Of a stretch of DNA of 64,000 nucleotides, positions 45,827 to 55,808 are shown in pieces (position 1 is the stretch's first letter; every line of letters starts with the position of its first letter). Made by a program: the position numbers and the translations under genes. The notes beneath the pieces were generated by a model. That model was not told the DNA's origin and did not search any database. It saw only the letters and a list, made by a program, of their open reading frames with translations. This DNA comes from Bacteroidales bacterium (lineage in GTDB: Bacteria; Bacteroidota; Bacteroidia; Bacteroidales; GCA-2748055): the NCBI GenBank assembly GCA_021738565.1, contig JAIPBT010000016.1, positions 20,938 through 84,937 of the forward strand, read 5' to 3'.

Positions 45827-46647
45827 AGGCCTGATTGTTGCAGAAGCGATTTCATCTGGTCACGGTATTCAATGGCCCGCTGACGCGCTGCAACCTCGAA
45901 ATTGTTTGTTACATCTGCATATATTACAGACCTGCTGACATTTACAAGCAAGCCACACTGATCATTGTGACCGTTGACAAATACATCTTCAAGGCTTCCA
46001 CCCTGTGTCCCAATTCCGGGAACCAGTAAAAAATGACCGGGAACAAGCTTCCGTATTTTTTTCAGCTGATCGGCCTGTGTGGCTCCGACAACAAACATCA
46101 TGTTGTCTTTTGTTCCCCACTCAACTGCCCTTGATATTACATACTCGAAGAGATAGCTGTCATCCAGCTGCAATAGCTGAAAATCCCCGGATCCCTCGTT
46201 AGATGTCAGTCCGAGAATTATACTCCATTTGTTCCTGTATTCAAGGAAGGGCTGAATGCTGTCCCTCCCCATGTAAGGTGAAAGTGTGATCGCGTCAAAA
46301 TCCAGGTTCCGGAAAAATGCATTTGCATACATTTTGGAAGTATTTCCCATGTCACCCCTTTTTGCATCAGCGATCAGGAATGTTTCCGGATGTTTCTCCC
46401 TGATATAATTAACCGTCATTTCCAGGCTCATCCACCCTGCTGCCCCAAGGTTCTCGTAAAATGCAAGATTGGGCTTGTAGGCAACAGCAAGGTCAATCGT
46501 CGCATCAATGATGCGCTTATTGAATTCAAAGATTGGATATTCACTGTCACGCAATATTTTTGGGATCCTGTTAAAATCCGTATCAAGGCCGATGCAAAGA
46601 AAACTGTTCTTTTTAATTATCTTTTCATATAATTCCCTTGCTGTCAT
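45820..46647 (-). CDS. pyrF: Orotidine-5'-phosphate decarboxylase (type 2)
   Basis: A 275-residue TIM-barrel enzyme for the last step of UMP synthesis. The N-terminus has LCIGLDTDFNRIP, and the active-site motif is DAKRGDMGNTSKMYANAFF, the longer form typical of type 2 PyrF. VGATQADQLKKIR and VPGIGTQGG form the phosphate site. The ATG is 14 nt after the prfA stop, so it ends the purM-prfA-pyrF operon. Its stop codon lies at the edge of an R5 element. Confidence 0.96.
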   Translation of the reverse strand: MTARELYEKIIKKNSFLCIGLDTDFNRIPKILRDSEYPIFEFNKRIIDATIDLAVAYKPNLAFYENLGAAGWMSLEMTVNYIREKHPETFLIADAKRGDMGNTSKMYANAFFRNLDFDAITLSPYMGRDSIQPFLEYRNKWSIILGLTSNEGSGDFQLLQLDDSYLFEYVISRAVEWGTKDNMMFVVGATQADQLKKIRKLVPGHFLLVPGIGTQGGSLEDVFVNGHNDQCGLLVNVSRSVIYADVTNNFEVAARQRAIEYRDQMKSLLQQSGLI

Positions 46648-46661
46648 GGGTTCATTTTGTA

Positions 46662-47750
46662 TTATTCAATGCCACTCTCCTTAAGTTTTTCAGTATTCTC
46701 CGCCATTTGAAGTTTCTCAATGATCTCCTCTATATCGCCGTTAATGATCGCATTGAGATTATAAAGTGTCAAATTTATCCTGTGGTCAGTGACCCTGCCC
46801 TGTGGATAATTGTAGGTCCTGATCTTGGCCGACCTGTCCCCGGTTGATACCATGGTTTTTCTTTTACTGGAGATTTCATCAATCCTCTTCTGGTATTCCA
46901 GGTTGTACAACCTGGTCCGCAATTCTTTCATTGCTTTGTCCATGTTCTTGATCTGGGATTTTTCATCCTGACAGGTCACAACGATGCCCGTGGGGATGTG
47001 CGTAAGCCGGATTGCCGAATAGGTTGTGTTGACCGATTGTCCTCCGGGCCCCGAGGAGCAGTATGTATCTTTCCTGATGTCTTCTGACTTTACCTCAACT
47101 TCAAAGTCATCAGCCTCGGGCAAGACAGCCACTGTAGCCGCGGAAGTATGCACCCTGCCCTGTGTTTCGGTCTGCGGTACCCTTTGAACCCTGTGAACGC
47201 CTGATTCGTATTTCATTACTCCGTAGACACCTTCTCCTGAAACAGACATGATGATCTCTTTGTACCCCCCAACGGTACCTTCCGTAAAACTTGTGGTTTC
47301 AACCTTCCATTTCTTACCTTCAGCATACTTCTGGTACATTCGGTAAAGGTCCCCTGCAAAAATGCTGGCTTCATCCCCCCCGGTTCCTGCCCGAATTTCA
47401 ACAATTGCATTTTTATCATCTTCAGGATCATCAGGAACAAGCAGCAACTTGATCTCCTCTTCCAAAGGTTCAAGCTGCTCATTCATTTCATCAAGTTCCT
47501 GCCTGGCCATCTCCTTCATTTCACTGTCTGAATCTTCTGCTATCATCAAACGTGCATTGTCGATATTGCTACGCAAATTCTTATAATTCCTGTATGCCTC
47601 CACAATGGGCTCAAGCTGACTGTATTCTTTATTAAGCCTTACATACCGGTTCATATCCGAAATGATCTCAGGTTGTGAGATCAGCTTCCCAACCTCTTCA
47701 AACCTGGAGGCCACACCTTCAAGCCGCTCTAATATCATATTTTCACTCAT
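46662..47750 (-). CDS. prfA: Peptide chain release factor 1
   Basis: A 362-residue release factor for UAA and UAG stops. The catalytic GGQ lies at about 236-238 in [24 protein letters not shown]. The length and the absence of the RF2-type frameshift site fit RF1. It is the middle gene of purM-prfA-pyrF, separated from purM by 12 nt and from pyrF by 14 nt. An operon mixing translation termination with nucleotide synthesis is usual in this phylum. Confidence 0.97.
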   Translation of the reverse strand: MSENMILERLEGVASRFEEVGKLISQPEIISDMNRYVRLNKEYSQLEPIVEAYRNYKNLRSNIDNARLMIAEDSDSEMKEMARQELDEMNEQLEPLEEEIKLLLVPDDPEDDKNAIVEIRAGTGGDEASIFAGDLYRMYQKYAEGKKWKVETTSFTEGTVGGYKEIIMSVSGEGVYGVMKYESGVHRVQRVPQTETQGRVHTSAATVAVLPEADDFEVEVKSEDIRKDTYCSSGPGGQSVNTTYSAIRLTHIPTGIVVTCQDEKSQIKNMDKAMKELRTRLYNLEYQKRIDEISSKRKTMVSTGDRSAKIRTYNYPQGRVTDHRINLTLYNLNAIINGDIEEIIEKLQMAENTEKLKESGIE

Positions 47751-47762
47751 CTGTGTTCCCTC

Positions 47763-48929
47763 TTAATATGAAAAAATCCCCTTTTCTGATTCTATCGTAA
47801 GTTTCTTCTGGTCTGATCCTTCAACATGTCCAATGATCCTTGAGTCAATGTTAAATTCCAATGCGATCTCCATGATGCCCTTCGCAGTGTCGGTATCGGT
47901 GTAAATTTCGAACCTGTGTCCCATGTTGAAAACACTGTACATCTCTTTCCATTCCGTTCCGGATTCTTTCTGGATCAAATTAAACAAGGGAGGAACGGTG
48001 AACATATTGTCCTTAATGACATGCACATTATCAATAAAATGCAAAACCTTGGTCTGTGCCCCGCCGGAACAGTGTATCATTCCATCGATCTTATCCCGGT
48101 ACTTTGCAAGTACTTTTACCATGACCGGCGCATAAGTACGTGTGGGTGACAATACGAGCCTGCCCGTATCCAGGGGCAGGTCCTGCTGTTTACCGGTGAG
48201 ACCGCAGGATCCCGAATAAACCAGATCACCCGGTATTTCCGGATCGTAACTTTCCGGATACTTCTTTGAAAGGTACTTTGCAAATACATCATGACGCGCC
48301 GAGGTCAATCCGTTGCTTCCCATACCTCCATTGTATTCATCTTCATAGGTTGCCTTTCCAAAGGATGACAACCCTACAATAACATCTCCGGGCCTGATAT
48401 TGTTCTCCACAACAAGGTCTCTTCTGATGCGGGCGGTAACCGTTGAATCAACGATGATCGTTCGGACAAGATCACCCACATCAGCAGTTTCACCTCCAGC
48501 AGCATATATCGAAATACCCAGGCTGCGCAACATTTCAAGAAACTCCTCCGTGCCATTGATGATTGCTGAAACAACCTCTCCCGGTATCCTGTTCCTGTTC
48601 CTGCCAATCGTTGAACTCAGTACAATATTTTCAGTAACACCTACACAGAGCAGGTCATCGAGGTTCATTACCACAGCATCCTGGGCAATGCCCTTCCATA
48701 CGGATACATCACCTGTCTCTTTCCAGTATATGTAGGCAAGTGATGATTTTGTTCCTGCTCCATCGGCGTGCATTACAATGCCATATGCAGGATCATTTGA
48801 TATAACATCGGGGATCACTTTACAGAACGCGTTGGGAAATAAGCCTTTGTCTATGTTCTTCAATGCATGGTGCACATCCTCCTTGGAAGAAGAGACTCCG
48901 CGTGACATATACCTGGATCTGTCCTTCAT
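47763..48929 (-). CDS. purM: Phosphoribosylformylglycinamidine cyclo-ligase (AIR synthetase)
   Basis: A 388-residue PurM-fold ATP-dependent enzyme of purine synthesis. Conserved parts are HADGAGTKSSLAYIYWKETGD, QDAVVMNLDDLLCVGV, AAGGETADVGDLVRT and, in the C-terminal half, IDGMIHCSGGAQTKVLHF. It is somewhat longer than E. coli PurM (about 345) because of insertions typical of this phylum's form. It is first in the operon with prfA and pyrF. No PurR-type site was recognised upstream. Confidence 0.92.
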   Translation of the reverse strand: MKDRSRYMSRGVSSSKEDVHHALKNIDKGLFPNAFCKVIPDVISNDPAYGIVMHADGAGTKSSLAYIYWKETGDVSVWKGIAQDAVVMNLDDLLCVGVTENIVLSSTIGRNRNRIPGEVVSAIINGTEEFLEMLRSLGISIYAAGGETADVGDLVRTIIVDSTVTARIRRDLVVENNIRPGDVIVGLSSFGKATYEDEYNGGMGSNGLTSARHDVFAKYLSKKYPESYDPEIPGDLVYSGSCGLTGKQQDLPLDTGRLVLSPTRTYAPVMVKVLAKYRDKIDGMIHCSGGAQTKVLHFIDNVHVIKDNMFTVPPLFNLIQKESGTEWKEMYSVFNMGHRFEIYTDTDTAKGIMEIALEFNIDSRIIGHVEGSDQKKLTIESEKGIFSY

Positions 48930-49005
48930 CGATCTGTATTTCCCCTATAATTAAAAATCATTCTTTATTCGCGAATGTCATTGCATCTGTTTGCCCTCCA
49001 AAAAC

Positions 49006-50994
49006 TTATTCTGCAGGTATATAATCTGTTCTAAGCACCCGGAATTCTGTTCTCCTGTTGACCTGGTGTGCCTGTTCCTGCTCATCAGCCGGAAGCTGAT
49101 TGATATAACTTTCTGCGAGAATATCTCCAACCTTCAGGAAAGGATATACTTCCGCGATCTTTTCGTCAACCACTTTTGGTCTCGACTCCCCGTAACCTTT
49201 TGCCTCGAGTCTTTCCTGCGCAATCCCTTTCGAAATGAGATAATCAACTACCGATTGGGCCCGCTTTTGAGAAAGTTCCTGGTTATCTGCAGGGGTCCCC
49301 CTTGAATCGGTATGAGACATAAGTTCAATGGTCACATTTGGATTGTCGTTGAGTGTTTCAACCAGGTTATCAAGGGATACCATAGATTCCGGTCTGAGAT
49401 CCCATTTCGCAAAATCATAAAATATATTGGGGAGCTCAATAACTCTTTTTGTGGATGAAAGATATACGGTAACCTCAAATTCTTTGCTTTGATCAAGTCC
49501 TTTTGTAGACTCCCTGGCTTTTCCTTTCAGATAGCCTTCTTTTCCCGCGATAAACACATAATCGGTTGAAGGCTTCAGCATAAACCTGAATGCTCCCTCT
49601 TCTCCAGTGGTGGTTTCAATGGTAATGCCGTCGCTTCCAACAGCAGTGACTTTGGCATCCTGCAGAACATCATTGGTTCTGTCGTCCCTGACTGTTCCGT
49701 TCACGGCAAACTCAAGAGGCGGAAGGACAAATGAATAAATGTCGTCATTGCCCCTTCCCTTTCTCCCGGAGCTGAAAAATCCCCTCTCCTGCTCTGCTTC
49801 AAAAGTAATTCCGAAATCATCATTGCTTGAATTTATAGGCGCCTTTAAATTTTCCACGGTCCAACTGCCCGTCTCGTCTTTTGTCGCCTTAAAGATATCA
49901 AGTCCTCCAAGTCCGACACGACCATCAGAACTGAAGTACAAAGTCCCGTCAGGGTGCACATACGGAAAAAGTTCATCTCCCGGTGTGTTTATCTCCTCTC
50001 CAAGGTTTTTTGGTTCACCCCAGCCTTCGCCGGTGAAATTTGCCGACCAAATGTCATTGCCACCGATACTTCCGGGCAAATCAGAAACAAAATAGAGTGT
50101 CTGATCGTCTGGCGAGATGGCAGGATGTGCAGTGGTAATGCTGTCTCCGAAAATCCCGAGTGATTCTGGTTCACTCCATTCTCCTCCTGATCTCCCTGAC
50201 GTATATATCTCACATGCAACCTGCTGGTTTTTACCCATTTTACAACGCGTCATATACAACGTGGAAAAATCTATTGAAAAATTAACCGTTCCGTCCTCAA
50301 ATTCCGAGTTCAGGTTCTCAACGGGGACCGGAACACTCCACTTCCCTTTCCGGTCCATGGAAGACATAAAGACATCTGCAAAGTTTTCCCCGGTCGCTCC
50401 ATGTGTTTCATCACCCATAGCATCTTCTCTTGTTGAGGTAAAGTACACTACCATGTAATCCTCACTGGCAAGCGAAGGGCTCCATTCCCTTTGGAAAGTA
50501 TTGAAATAACGCATGTTTTCCACAATGTAACCGGTTGGATTATTGATCCATGTTTCAGCAACCTTTGCAGATTCAAGACCCCAATCTCCCCGGGGATCGT
50601 CAGGAACCAGGTCCTTGTATTTCTGGAATTGTTCTGCTGCTTCTTCATATTTCTCGTATTTCATAAGCGATTGTGCATACCTGAGATAGAGCAATGGGTT
50701 TTGATAATCCATCTGTAAGGATTTCCTATACCAAAGTGAAGCCTGTCGTGATTGTCCGGTGATCCTGTAGCACTCGGCTATTTTATAATAAATCTCTGCT
50801 TTCTTTTCACTGTCGGATACCTTATTGATCACCTTTTTATAAAGGTCAATTGCATCATGATATTCTCCTGCTTCAAAAGAGGCATTCGCCCTGCTGTCCC
50901 TGTCCTTCTTCTGCGCCTCAAGGGGGGTAATCGAAACGCACAACAAAAAGATCAACAGAGTTAATAATCGGTTACTCATAGTCATTTGGTTCAT
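49006..50994 (-). CDS. PorE-like OmpA-family protein (TPR, beta-propeller, carboxypeptidase-like, OmpA)
   Basis: A 662-residue exported protein (signal MSNRLLTLLIFLLCVSITPLEAQ from the Met at 50979, or from 50994). The domain order is N-terminal TPRs (about 35-135), a PD40/WD40 propeller (about 165-430; HPAISPDDQTLYFVSDLPG, GDELFPYVHPDGTLYFSSDG), a carboxypeptidase-like fold (about 430-515) and a C-terminal OmpA domain (about 540-650; IELMSHTDSRGTPADNQELSQKRA). This is the architecture of PorE of the type IX secretion system, which anchors that machine to peptidoglycan. Related paralogues share the plan, so the T9SS role is inferred. Confidence 0.8.
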   Translation of the reverse strand: MNQMTMSNRLLTLLIFLLCVSITPLEAQKKDRDSRANASFEAGEYHDAIDLYKKVINKVSDSEKKAEIYYKIAECYRITGQSRQASLWYRKSLQMDYQNPLLYLRYAQSLMKYEKYEEAAEQFQKYKDLVPDDPRGDWGLESAKVAETWINNPTGYIVENMRYFNTFQREWSPSLASEDYMVVYFTSTREDAMGDETHGATGENFADVFMSSMDRKGKWSVPVPVENLNSEFEDGTVNFSIDFSTLYMTRCKMGKNQQVACEIYTSGRSGGEWSEPESLGIFGDSITTAHPAISPDDQTLYFVSDLPGSIGGNDIWSANFTGEGWGEPKNLGEEINTPGDELFPYVHPDGTLYFSSDGRVGLGGLDIFKATKDETGSWTVENLKAPINSSNDDFGITFEAEQERGFFSSGRKGRGNDDIYSFVLPPLEFAVNGTVRDDRTNDVLQDAKVTAVGSDGITIETTTGEEGAFRFMLKPSTDYVFIAGKEGYLKGKARESTKGLDQSKEFEVTVYLSSTKRVIELPNIFYDFAKWDLRPESMVSLDNLVETLNDNPNVTIELMSHTDSRGTPADNQELSQKRAQSVVDYLISKGIAQERLEAKGYGESRPKVVDEKIAEVYPFLKVGDILAESYINQLPADEQEQAHQVNRRTEFRVLRTDYIPAE

Positions 50995-51113
50995 AATTCC
51001 TTAATAAGAAGACCTAAAAGTACTGCTTTTTCGCATATTAAAAAACGTACTTAACATAAGGTTTCTTATACAGAACGAGAAACATTCAGGGTATTGAAAG
51101 CAGTTGTTCCACA

Positions 51114-53300
51114 TCAATTGCTGAACAGAAGTTCCCTGTATTTTGGCAATGGCCACATCTCATCATCCACTATCAGCTCAAGCTTATCAATATGGTACCT
51201 GATATTCTCAAGGTAAGGAAAGACCTTTTTTGAATAGGCATTTGCCCTTTCATATGCAGAATCTATCCTGTTCGCAACTTTTCTTTCCTCAACCATCTCG
51301 TTAACCATGGCCTTAATCTTAGTGATCCTTTCGGAGATCTCCTTGATCAGTTCCGTCCTGTTACCGGAAAGTTCCTTGTAATTTTCACCATAAAGATCCT
51401 TCAGTCGTGTAACATTGTCCATCAGTACATTCTGGTATTTCACCACTGTTGGAACAATATGATTGATGGCAAGATCTCCAAGGACCCTTGCTTCAATCTG
51501 TACCTTCAGAATATAGTTTTCCATCATTACTTCAACCCTTCCTTCCAGCTCCATGTCGCCGTAAATTCCCAGATCAAAAAGCAACTTTTTTGATGAATCG
51601 CTGAGAAATGCCTTTATTGATTCCGGAACATCTGTAATATTCGTCAATCCTCTTTTGGCTGCTTCCCTGCTCCACTCCTCACTGTAATTGTCCCCTTCAA
51701 ACCTGATCACCTTAGAGGCAATGATCTGTTTTCTCAACACCTGGAAAATCGCTTCATCCTTTTTAACACCCTTATCGATAAGTTTGTCCACTTCCCTGGA
51801 GAAATAATTCAACTGGTCTGCAACAGCAGCATTCAGTATGGCCATCGGGGTTGCGCAGTTTGCCATGCCCCCGACTGCCCTGAATTCAAAGCGGTTGCCT
51901 GTAAATGCAAAGGGAGAAGTCCTGTTGCGGTCCGTATTGTCCAGCAGTATTTCCGGTATCTTTCCAATATCAAGTTTTAATTCGGTTTTTTCATCCGGAG
52001 TCATTTTCTTACTGGTAACCTGCTCCTCGATCTGGTCAAGCATATTCGACACTTCTGACCCCAGAAAACAGGAAAGAATTGACGGCGGGGCCTCGTTTGC
52101 GCCGAGCCTGTGATGATTCGTCGCAGTCATGATACTGGCACGCAGAAGGTCCTGGTGATCATAAACTGCTTTGATGGTATTCACAATAAAGGTAAGGAAT
52201 TGCAAATTGCTCTTTGGATTTTTACCCGGTGAATGCAGTATAACACCTGTGTCGGTTGATAAGGACCAGTTGTTATGTTTTCCCGTTCCATTCACTCCTT
52301 TGAATGGTTTTTCGTGAAAAAGAACCCTGAAACCATGATGCCGGGATATCTTTTTCATTAATTCCATGATCAGCAGGTTCTGGTCAACAGCAAGGTTGCA
52401 TTCATTAAAAATGGGGGCAAGTTCATATTGGTTTGGAGCAACTTCGTTATGTCTTGTTTTTAAAGGAATCCCCAGTTTGTATGATTCTATTTCCAACTCC
52501 TTCATGAAAGCCCCCACACGTTCCGGAATTGAACTGAAATAATGATCATCAAGTTGCTGGTCCTTGGCAGAAGCATGTCCCATCAATGTACGGCCCGTCA
52601 AAGCCAGGTCAGGCCGGGCATAATACAATGCTTCATCGATGAGAAAATATTCCTGTTCCCATCCAAGGTTTGCCTGTACCCTGGACACGTTCTTATCAAA
52701 ATACTTACATACCCTGGTGGCTGCCTCATCAACCGCATTGAGTGATTTCAGCAACGGGGTTTTGTGATCAAGCGCTTCTCCTGTATAGGAGATGAAGATT
52801 GTAGGAATACTGAGGGTATCATCGATTACAAAAGCCGGGGAAGAAGGGTCCCATGCTGTATATCCGCGTGCCTCAAAAGTATTCCTCAGTCCGCCGCTCG
52901 GGAAAGATGATGCATCAGGCTCCTGCTGGGAAAGAGCCCTTCCTGAAAAAGTCTCAAATACATTCTTGTAACCTCCGAAATCAAGGAAGGCGTCATGTTT
53001 TTCAGCTGTGCCCCCGGTTAATGGCTGAAACCAGTGTGTGTAATGATTGGCACCTCGCTCCATGGCCCATGCCTTCATCCCAGATGCAACTGCATTGGCC
53101 ATTTTCCTGTCAATCGGATTCCCCTTAACGACCGATTCCTTTACGTGTTCATAAGCATCCTTTGACAGGTATTTTTGCATTTTTACCTCATCAAAAACGT
53201 TAATCCCGAAATAATCAGAGACCTTTTGTGAGGGTGGTTCAATTTTTACAGGTTTTCTGTCATAAACCTTCTCAAGCGCCGAAAAACGAATAACTGCCAT
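51114..53300 (-). CDS. glnN: Glutamine synthetase type III
   Basis: A 728-residue GSIII enzyme that makes glutamine from glutamate and ammonia. Length and the N-terminal FGINVFDEVKMQKYLSKDAYEHV block set it apart from GSI. Catalytic signatures are GWEQEYFLID, RHNEVAPNQYELAPIFNECNLAVDQN, HNNWSLSTDTG and TGNRFEFRAVGG. The C-terminal ~150 residues form the helical GSIII extension. It is monocistronic, as usual for this nitrogen-regulated enzyme. Confidence 0.97.
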   Translation of the reverse strand: MAVIRFSALEKVYDRKPVKIEPPSQKVSDYFGINVFDEVKMQKYLSKDAYEHVKESVVKGNPIDRKMANAVASGMKAWAMERGANHYTHWFQPLTGGTAEKHDAFLDFGGYKNVFETFSGRALSQQEPDASSFPSGGLRNTFEARGYTAWDPSSPAFVIDDTLSIPTIFISYTGEALDHKTPLLKSLNAVDEAATRVCKYFDKNVSRVQANLGWEQEYFLIDEALYYARPDLALTGRTLMGHASAKDQQLDDHYFSSIPERVGAFMKELEIESYKLGIPLKTRHNEVAPNQYELAPIFNECNLAVDQNLLIMELMKKISRHHGFRVLFHEKPFKGVNGTGKHNNWSLSTDTGVILHSPGKNPKSNLQFLTFIVNTIKAVYDHQDLLRASIMTATNHHRLGANEAPPSILSCFLGSEVSNMLDQIEEQVTSKKMTPDEKTELKLDIGKIPEILLDNTDRNRTSPFAFTGNRFEFRAVGGMANCATPMAILNAAVADQLNYFSREVDKLIDKGVKKDEAIFQVLRKQIIASKVIRFEGDNYSEEWSREAAKRGLTNITDVPESIKAFLSDSSKKLLFDLGIYGDMELEGRVEVMMENYILKVQIEARVLGDLAINHIVPTVVKYQNVLMDNVTRLKDLYGENYKELSGNRTELIKEISERITKIKAMVNEMVEERKVANRIDSAYERANAYSKKVFPYLENIRYHIDKLELIVDDEMWPLPKYRELLFSN

Positions 53301-53617
53301 AATAAAATTTTTTATAATTAATATTTGCTCGCAAGATACGCAGAAAAACAGTTAATGATATAAATATACCCCTGTTTTTTTATAGTGAAAATAAAAAATG
53401 AAGGCATTTCAAAAAAAACCCCCCTTAAATTCACCAGAGAGAGACGAAAATTTTAAGTTCATTGATTTTACAACAGTATTCGTTTACACATGAATGAATT
53501 ATCTGCTGTATCTGATTTCTATTATAAAAAGGATTTACATCAACCATGATGGACAAACAAGGCAGTAAAAGTGCAGGGAAAATAATTTACCCCAAAAAAA
53601 TTTGGGATCAAGGTGCG
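53301..53617. other. Gene-free stretch upstream of glutamine synthetase III
   Basis: This A/T-rich gap contains the glnN promoter region, where no strict TAnnTTTG box was found (TATCTTGC is the nearest). It also has a CCCAAA/TTTGGG hairpin at about 53592-53607. I see no gene; a 33-codon ATG frame ending in the R5 element is dismissed. Confidence 0.4.
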
Positions 53618-53650
53618 CAAATATCAGACATTATGGACAGACACTAATTA
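53618..53650. mobile_element. R5 element end (right end only) at the M20 peptidase stop
   Basis: ACATTATGGACAGACAC followed by TAATTA is identical to the right end and flank of the 32035-32180 element. The stop codon of the M20 peptidase (TAA on the minus strand, 53648-53650) lies inside the TAATTA. I found no clear left end. Confidence 0.65.
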
Positions 53651-55018
53651 TTTGCTCATTTCAGCAAAATACCTGTAAAAATAAGGAATGGTTTCTATCC
53701 CTTTAAAGAAATTCTCCAGGGGATAATTCTCATTCGGTGAGTGAATGGCATCTGACTCAAGACCGAAACCCAGCAAAATGGATTTAACTCCCAGCACCTC
53801 TTCAAAATCGGATACAATAGGAATACTCCCTCCGCTCCTGAATGGAACCGGTTTTTTACCCAGCACTTTTTCAACTGCCTTGCTGGCCGCCTGGTATGCT
53901 GCAGTGTCAATGGGAGAAACATATCCCTGGCCCCCGTGCAGACTCTTAACTTCAACTTTGACCCCCGGAGGTGCCATCTGTTTGAAATAATCCTCAAATA
54001 GCTGGTCCACTTTATGAGAATCCTGGTTTGGTACAAGGCGCATGGATACCTTTGCATATGCTTTAGAAGGCAAAACTGTCTTGGCTCCCTCTCCCGTGTA
54101 TCCCGACCACATTCCGCACACATCAAGACTGGGCCTGATGCCGGTTCTTTCAATCGTGGAATATCCTGCTTCTCCGGAAACAGTCTCTATTTCCAGTGCA
54201 TCCTGGTAGGCTTTCAGGTCAAACGGCGCTTTGGCCATCTCTTTGCGCTCATCATCACTTACATCCAATACATCATCGTAAAAACCCGGAATCGTTATCC
54301 GGTTGTTCTCGTCCCTCAGTTTGGCGATCATTTCTGCAAGCACGTTGGCAGGATTTGCCACTGCACCTCCATAAAGCCCGGAATGAAGGTCGCGGTTCGG
54401 ACCGCTCACTTCAACCTGTAAATAGCTTAATCCCCTGAGACCCGTTGTTATGGAAGGAGTGTCAAGAGATATCATTGTGGTATCAGATAACAGGATCACG
54501 TCAGACTCCAGCAACTCCCTGTTCTCTGCACAAAAGTTCTTCAGACTTGGTGATCCAATCTCTTCTTCTCCCTCTATCATGAATTTAACATTGCAGGGAA
54601 GCATCTCTTTTGCTGTCATGAATTCAAATGCCTTGACATGCATGAATAACTGTCCCTTGTCATCATCGGCGCCCCTGGCAAAAATCTTGCCATCCCTGAT
54701 CTCAGGTTCAAATGGAGGGGATTTCCAGAGATCGAGCGGCTCTTCCGGTTGTACATCATAATGACCGTAAACAAGCACAGTCGGCAGTCCCTCCTTTACT
54801 TCTTTTTCAGCATAAACCACCGGATGCCCCGATGTGGTCATGATATCGGCCCGGTCTGCTCCTGCTTTCAGCAGAGAATACTTTACATATTCTGCAGCCT
54901 TCAGCATATCATTCCTGTTTTTCTCGTTCGCACTGATGGAGGGGATCCTGATAAGACCAAACAACTCATCCAAAAAACGATCTTTGTTCTGCTCAATATA
55001 AGATTTAACTTTTTCCAT
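53648..55018 (-). CDS. M20 family dipeptidase
   Basis: A 456-residue di-zinc peptidase. The metal motifs are VYGHYDVQPEEPLDLW (about 80-95, His and the catalytic Asp), ARGADDDKGQ (about 116-125), and EGEEEIGSP (about 150, catalytic Glu and ligand). SDFEEVLGVKSILLGFGLESDAIHSPNE near the C-terminus carries the last His. It has no signal peptide, so it probably splits imported dipeptides in the cytoplasm. It is monocistronic, and its stop codon lies within the flank of an R5 element. Confidence 0.94.
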   Translation of the reverse strand: MEKVKSYIEQNKDRFLDELFGLIRIPSISANEKNRNDMLKAAEYVKYSLLKAGADRADIMTTSGHPVVYAEKEVKEGLPTVLVYGHYDVQPEEPLDLWKSPPFEPEIRDGKIFARGADDDKGQLFMHVKAFEFMTAKEMLPCNVKFMIEGEEEIGSPSLKNFCAENRELLESDVILLSDTTMISLDTPSITTGLRGLSYLQVEVSGPNRDLHSGLYGGAVANPANVLAEMIAKLRDENNRITIPGFYDDVLDVSDDERKEMAKAPFDLKAYQDALEIETVSGEAGYSTIERTGIRPSLDVCGMWSGYTGEGAKTVLPSKAYAKVSMRLVPNQDSHKVDQLFEDYFKQMAPPGVKVEVKSLHGGQGYVSPIDTAAYQAASKAVEKVLGKKPVPFRSGGSIPIVSDFEEVLGVKSILLGFGLESDAIHSPNENYPLENFFKGIETIPYFYRYFAEMSK

Positions 55019-55113
55019 ATCTGATTCTTTCGTTGATTAAATTTTAAAATTCAGGTAACAATATTCCTTCAATTAAATATCTCTATTTATTAAATACCAC
55101 AGCAGCGCTCCCT

Positions 55114-55689
55114 TTATTGCAAATTCTTTTTATAAACTATATATGTTTTTTCAAGCTCTTCATAGAACTCATTTCCAAAAGCACGTGCAATTGCCTCTTT
55201 CAAAAATCTGAATACCGGAAGGTCATACTCCCTTCCCAGACTGAGTGCCGGTTTACAAACATCCCACTTGTGGTAGTTCAGGGCAATGTTGTTTCCGATT
55301 CTGCTTATCCTGACAGGGTAAAGATGACAGGAAAGTGGTTTTTGAAAATCAATCTTACCGGATTGAAAGGCATTTTCAATCCCACACCTTGCGATGCCAT
55401 TGTCAATAACGGAGTAAGCACAATCATCATGGCCCATCAGCGGTGTTACACGGTCCCCATCGGCATCAAATTCCCACGCCCCCTTGCTCAAAATGGCATC
55501 AACTCCCTCCGGACGTAAAAAGGGGCTGATCATGTCGAACTGTTCTTCCAGTATTTTTGTCTCCTCCTCTGTCAAAGGCGCACCTGAATCTCCATAAACA
55601 CAGCACATTCCCCTGCATTTCTCTAAATGACAAACAAAATAGTTGTCAAACAATTCCGTGCTGACGATCTTGTCTCCAATCTGTATCAT
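55114..55689 (-). CDS. DUF3109 (YkgJ-like cysteine-cluster) protein
   Basis: A 191-residue cytosolic protein of the DUF3109 family. Conserved Cys are in CHLEKCRGMCCVYGD (about 20-34), DDCAYS, ARCGIE, LSCHLYPVR and WDVCKPA; such sets are thought to bind a metal ion, by analogy with YkgJ-type proteins. GAWEFDADGDRVTPLMGHDDCAYSV is a further family block. No activity is established. It is a single gene between the M20 peptidase and a divergent TPR-like protein. Confidence 0.9.
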   Translation of the reverse strand: MIQIGDKIVSTELFDNYFVCHLEKCRGMCCVYGDSGAPLTEEETKILEEQFDMISPFLRPEGVDAILSKGAWEFDADGDRVTPLMGHDDCAYSVIDNGIARCGIENAFQSGKIDFQKPLSCHLYPVRISRIGNNIALNYHKWDVCKPALSLGREYDLPVFRFLKEAIARAFGNEFYEELEKTYIVYKKNLQ

Positions 55690-55799
55690 TCAAAATTCGG
55701 TATGCACAAATGTGCAAAAAAATTTAGTAGAAAAATAGAGGAATGATGAAAAGCATAAGTTGCCTGTAAATTGCATTCAGACTTTTATTTTCAATAACT

Positions 55800-55807
55800 T
55801 ATATTTG
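55800..55807 (+). promoter_or_regulatory. -7 promoter element one base before a start codon (TATATTTG)
   Basis: An exact TAnnTTTG match ends 1 nt before the first ATG (55809) of the downstream gene. If used, the transcript would start within or after the first codons, so the true start may be a later codon. Confidence 0.35.
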
Positions 55808-55808
55808 A

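Noticed and set aside
53547..53647. 33-codon ORF MMDKQGSKSAGK... ending in the R5 element
   Set aside because: It is too short, ends within repeat sequence, and has no promoter or family match.
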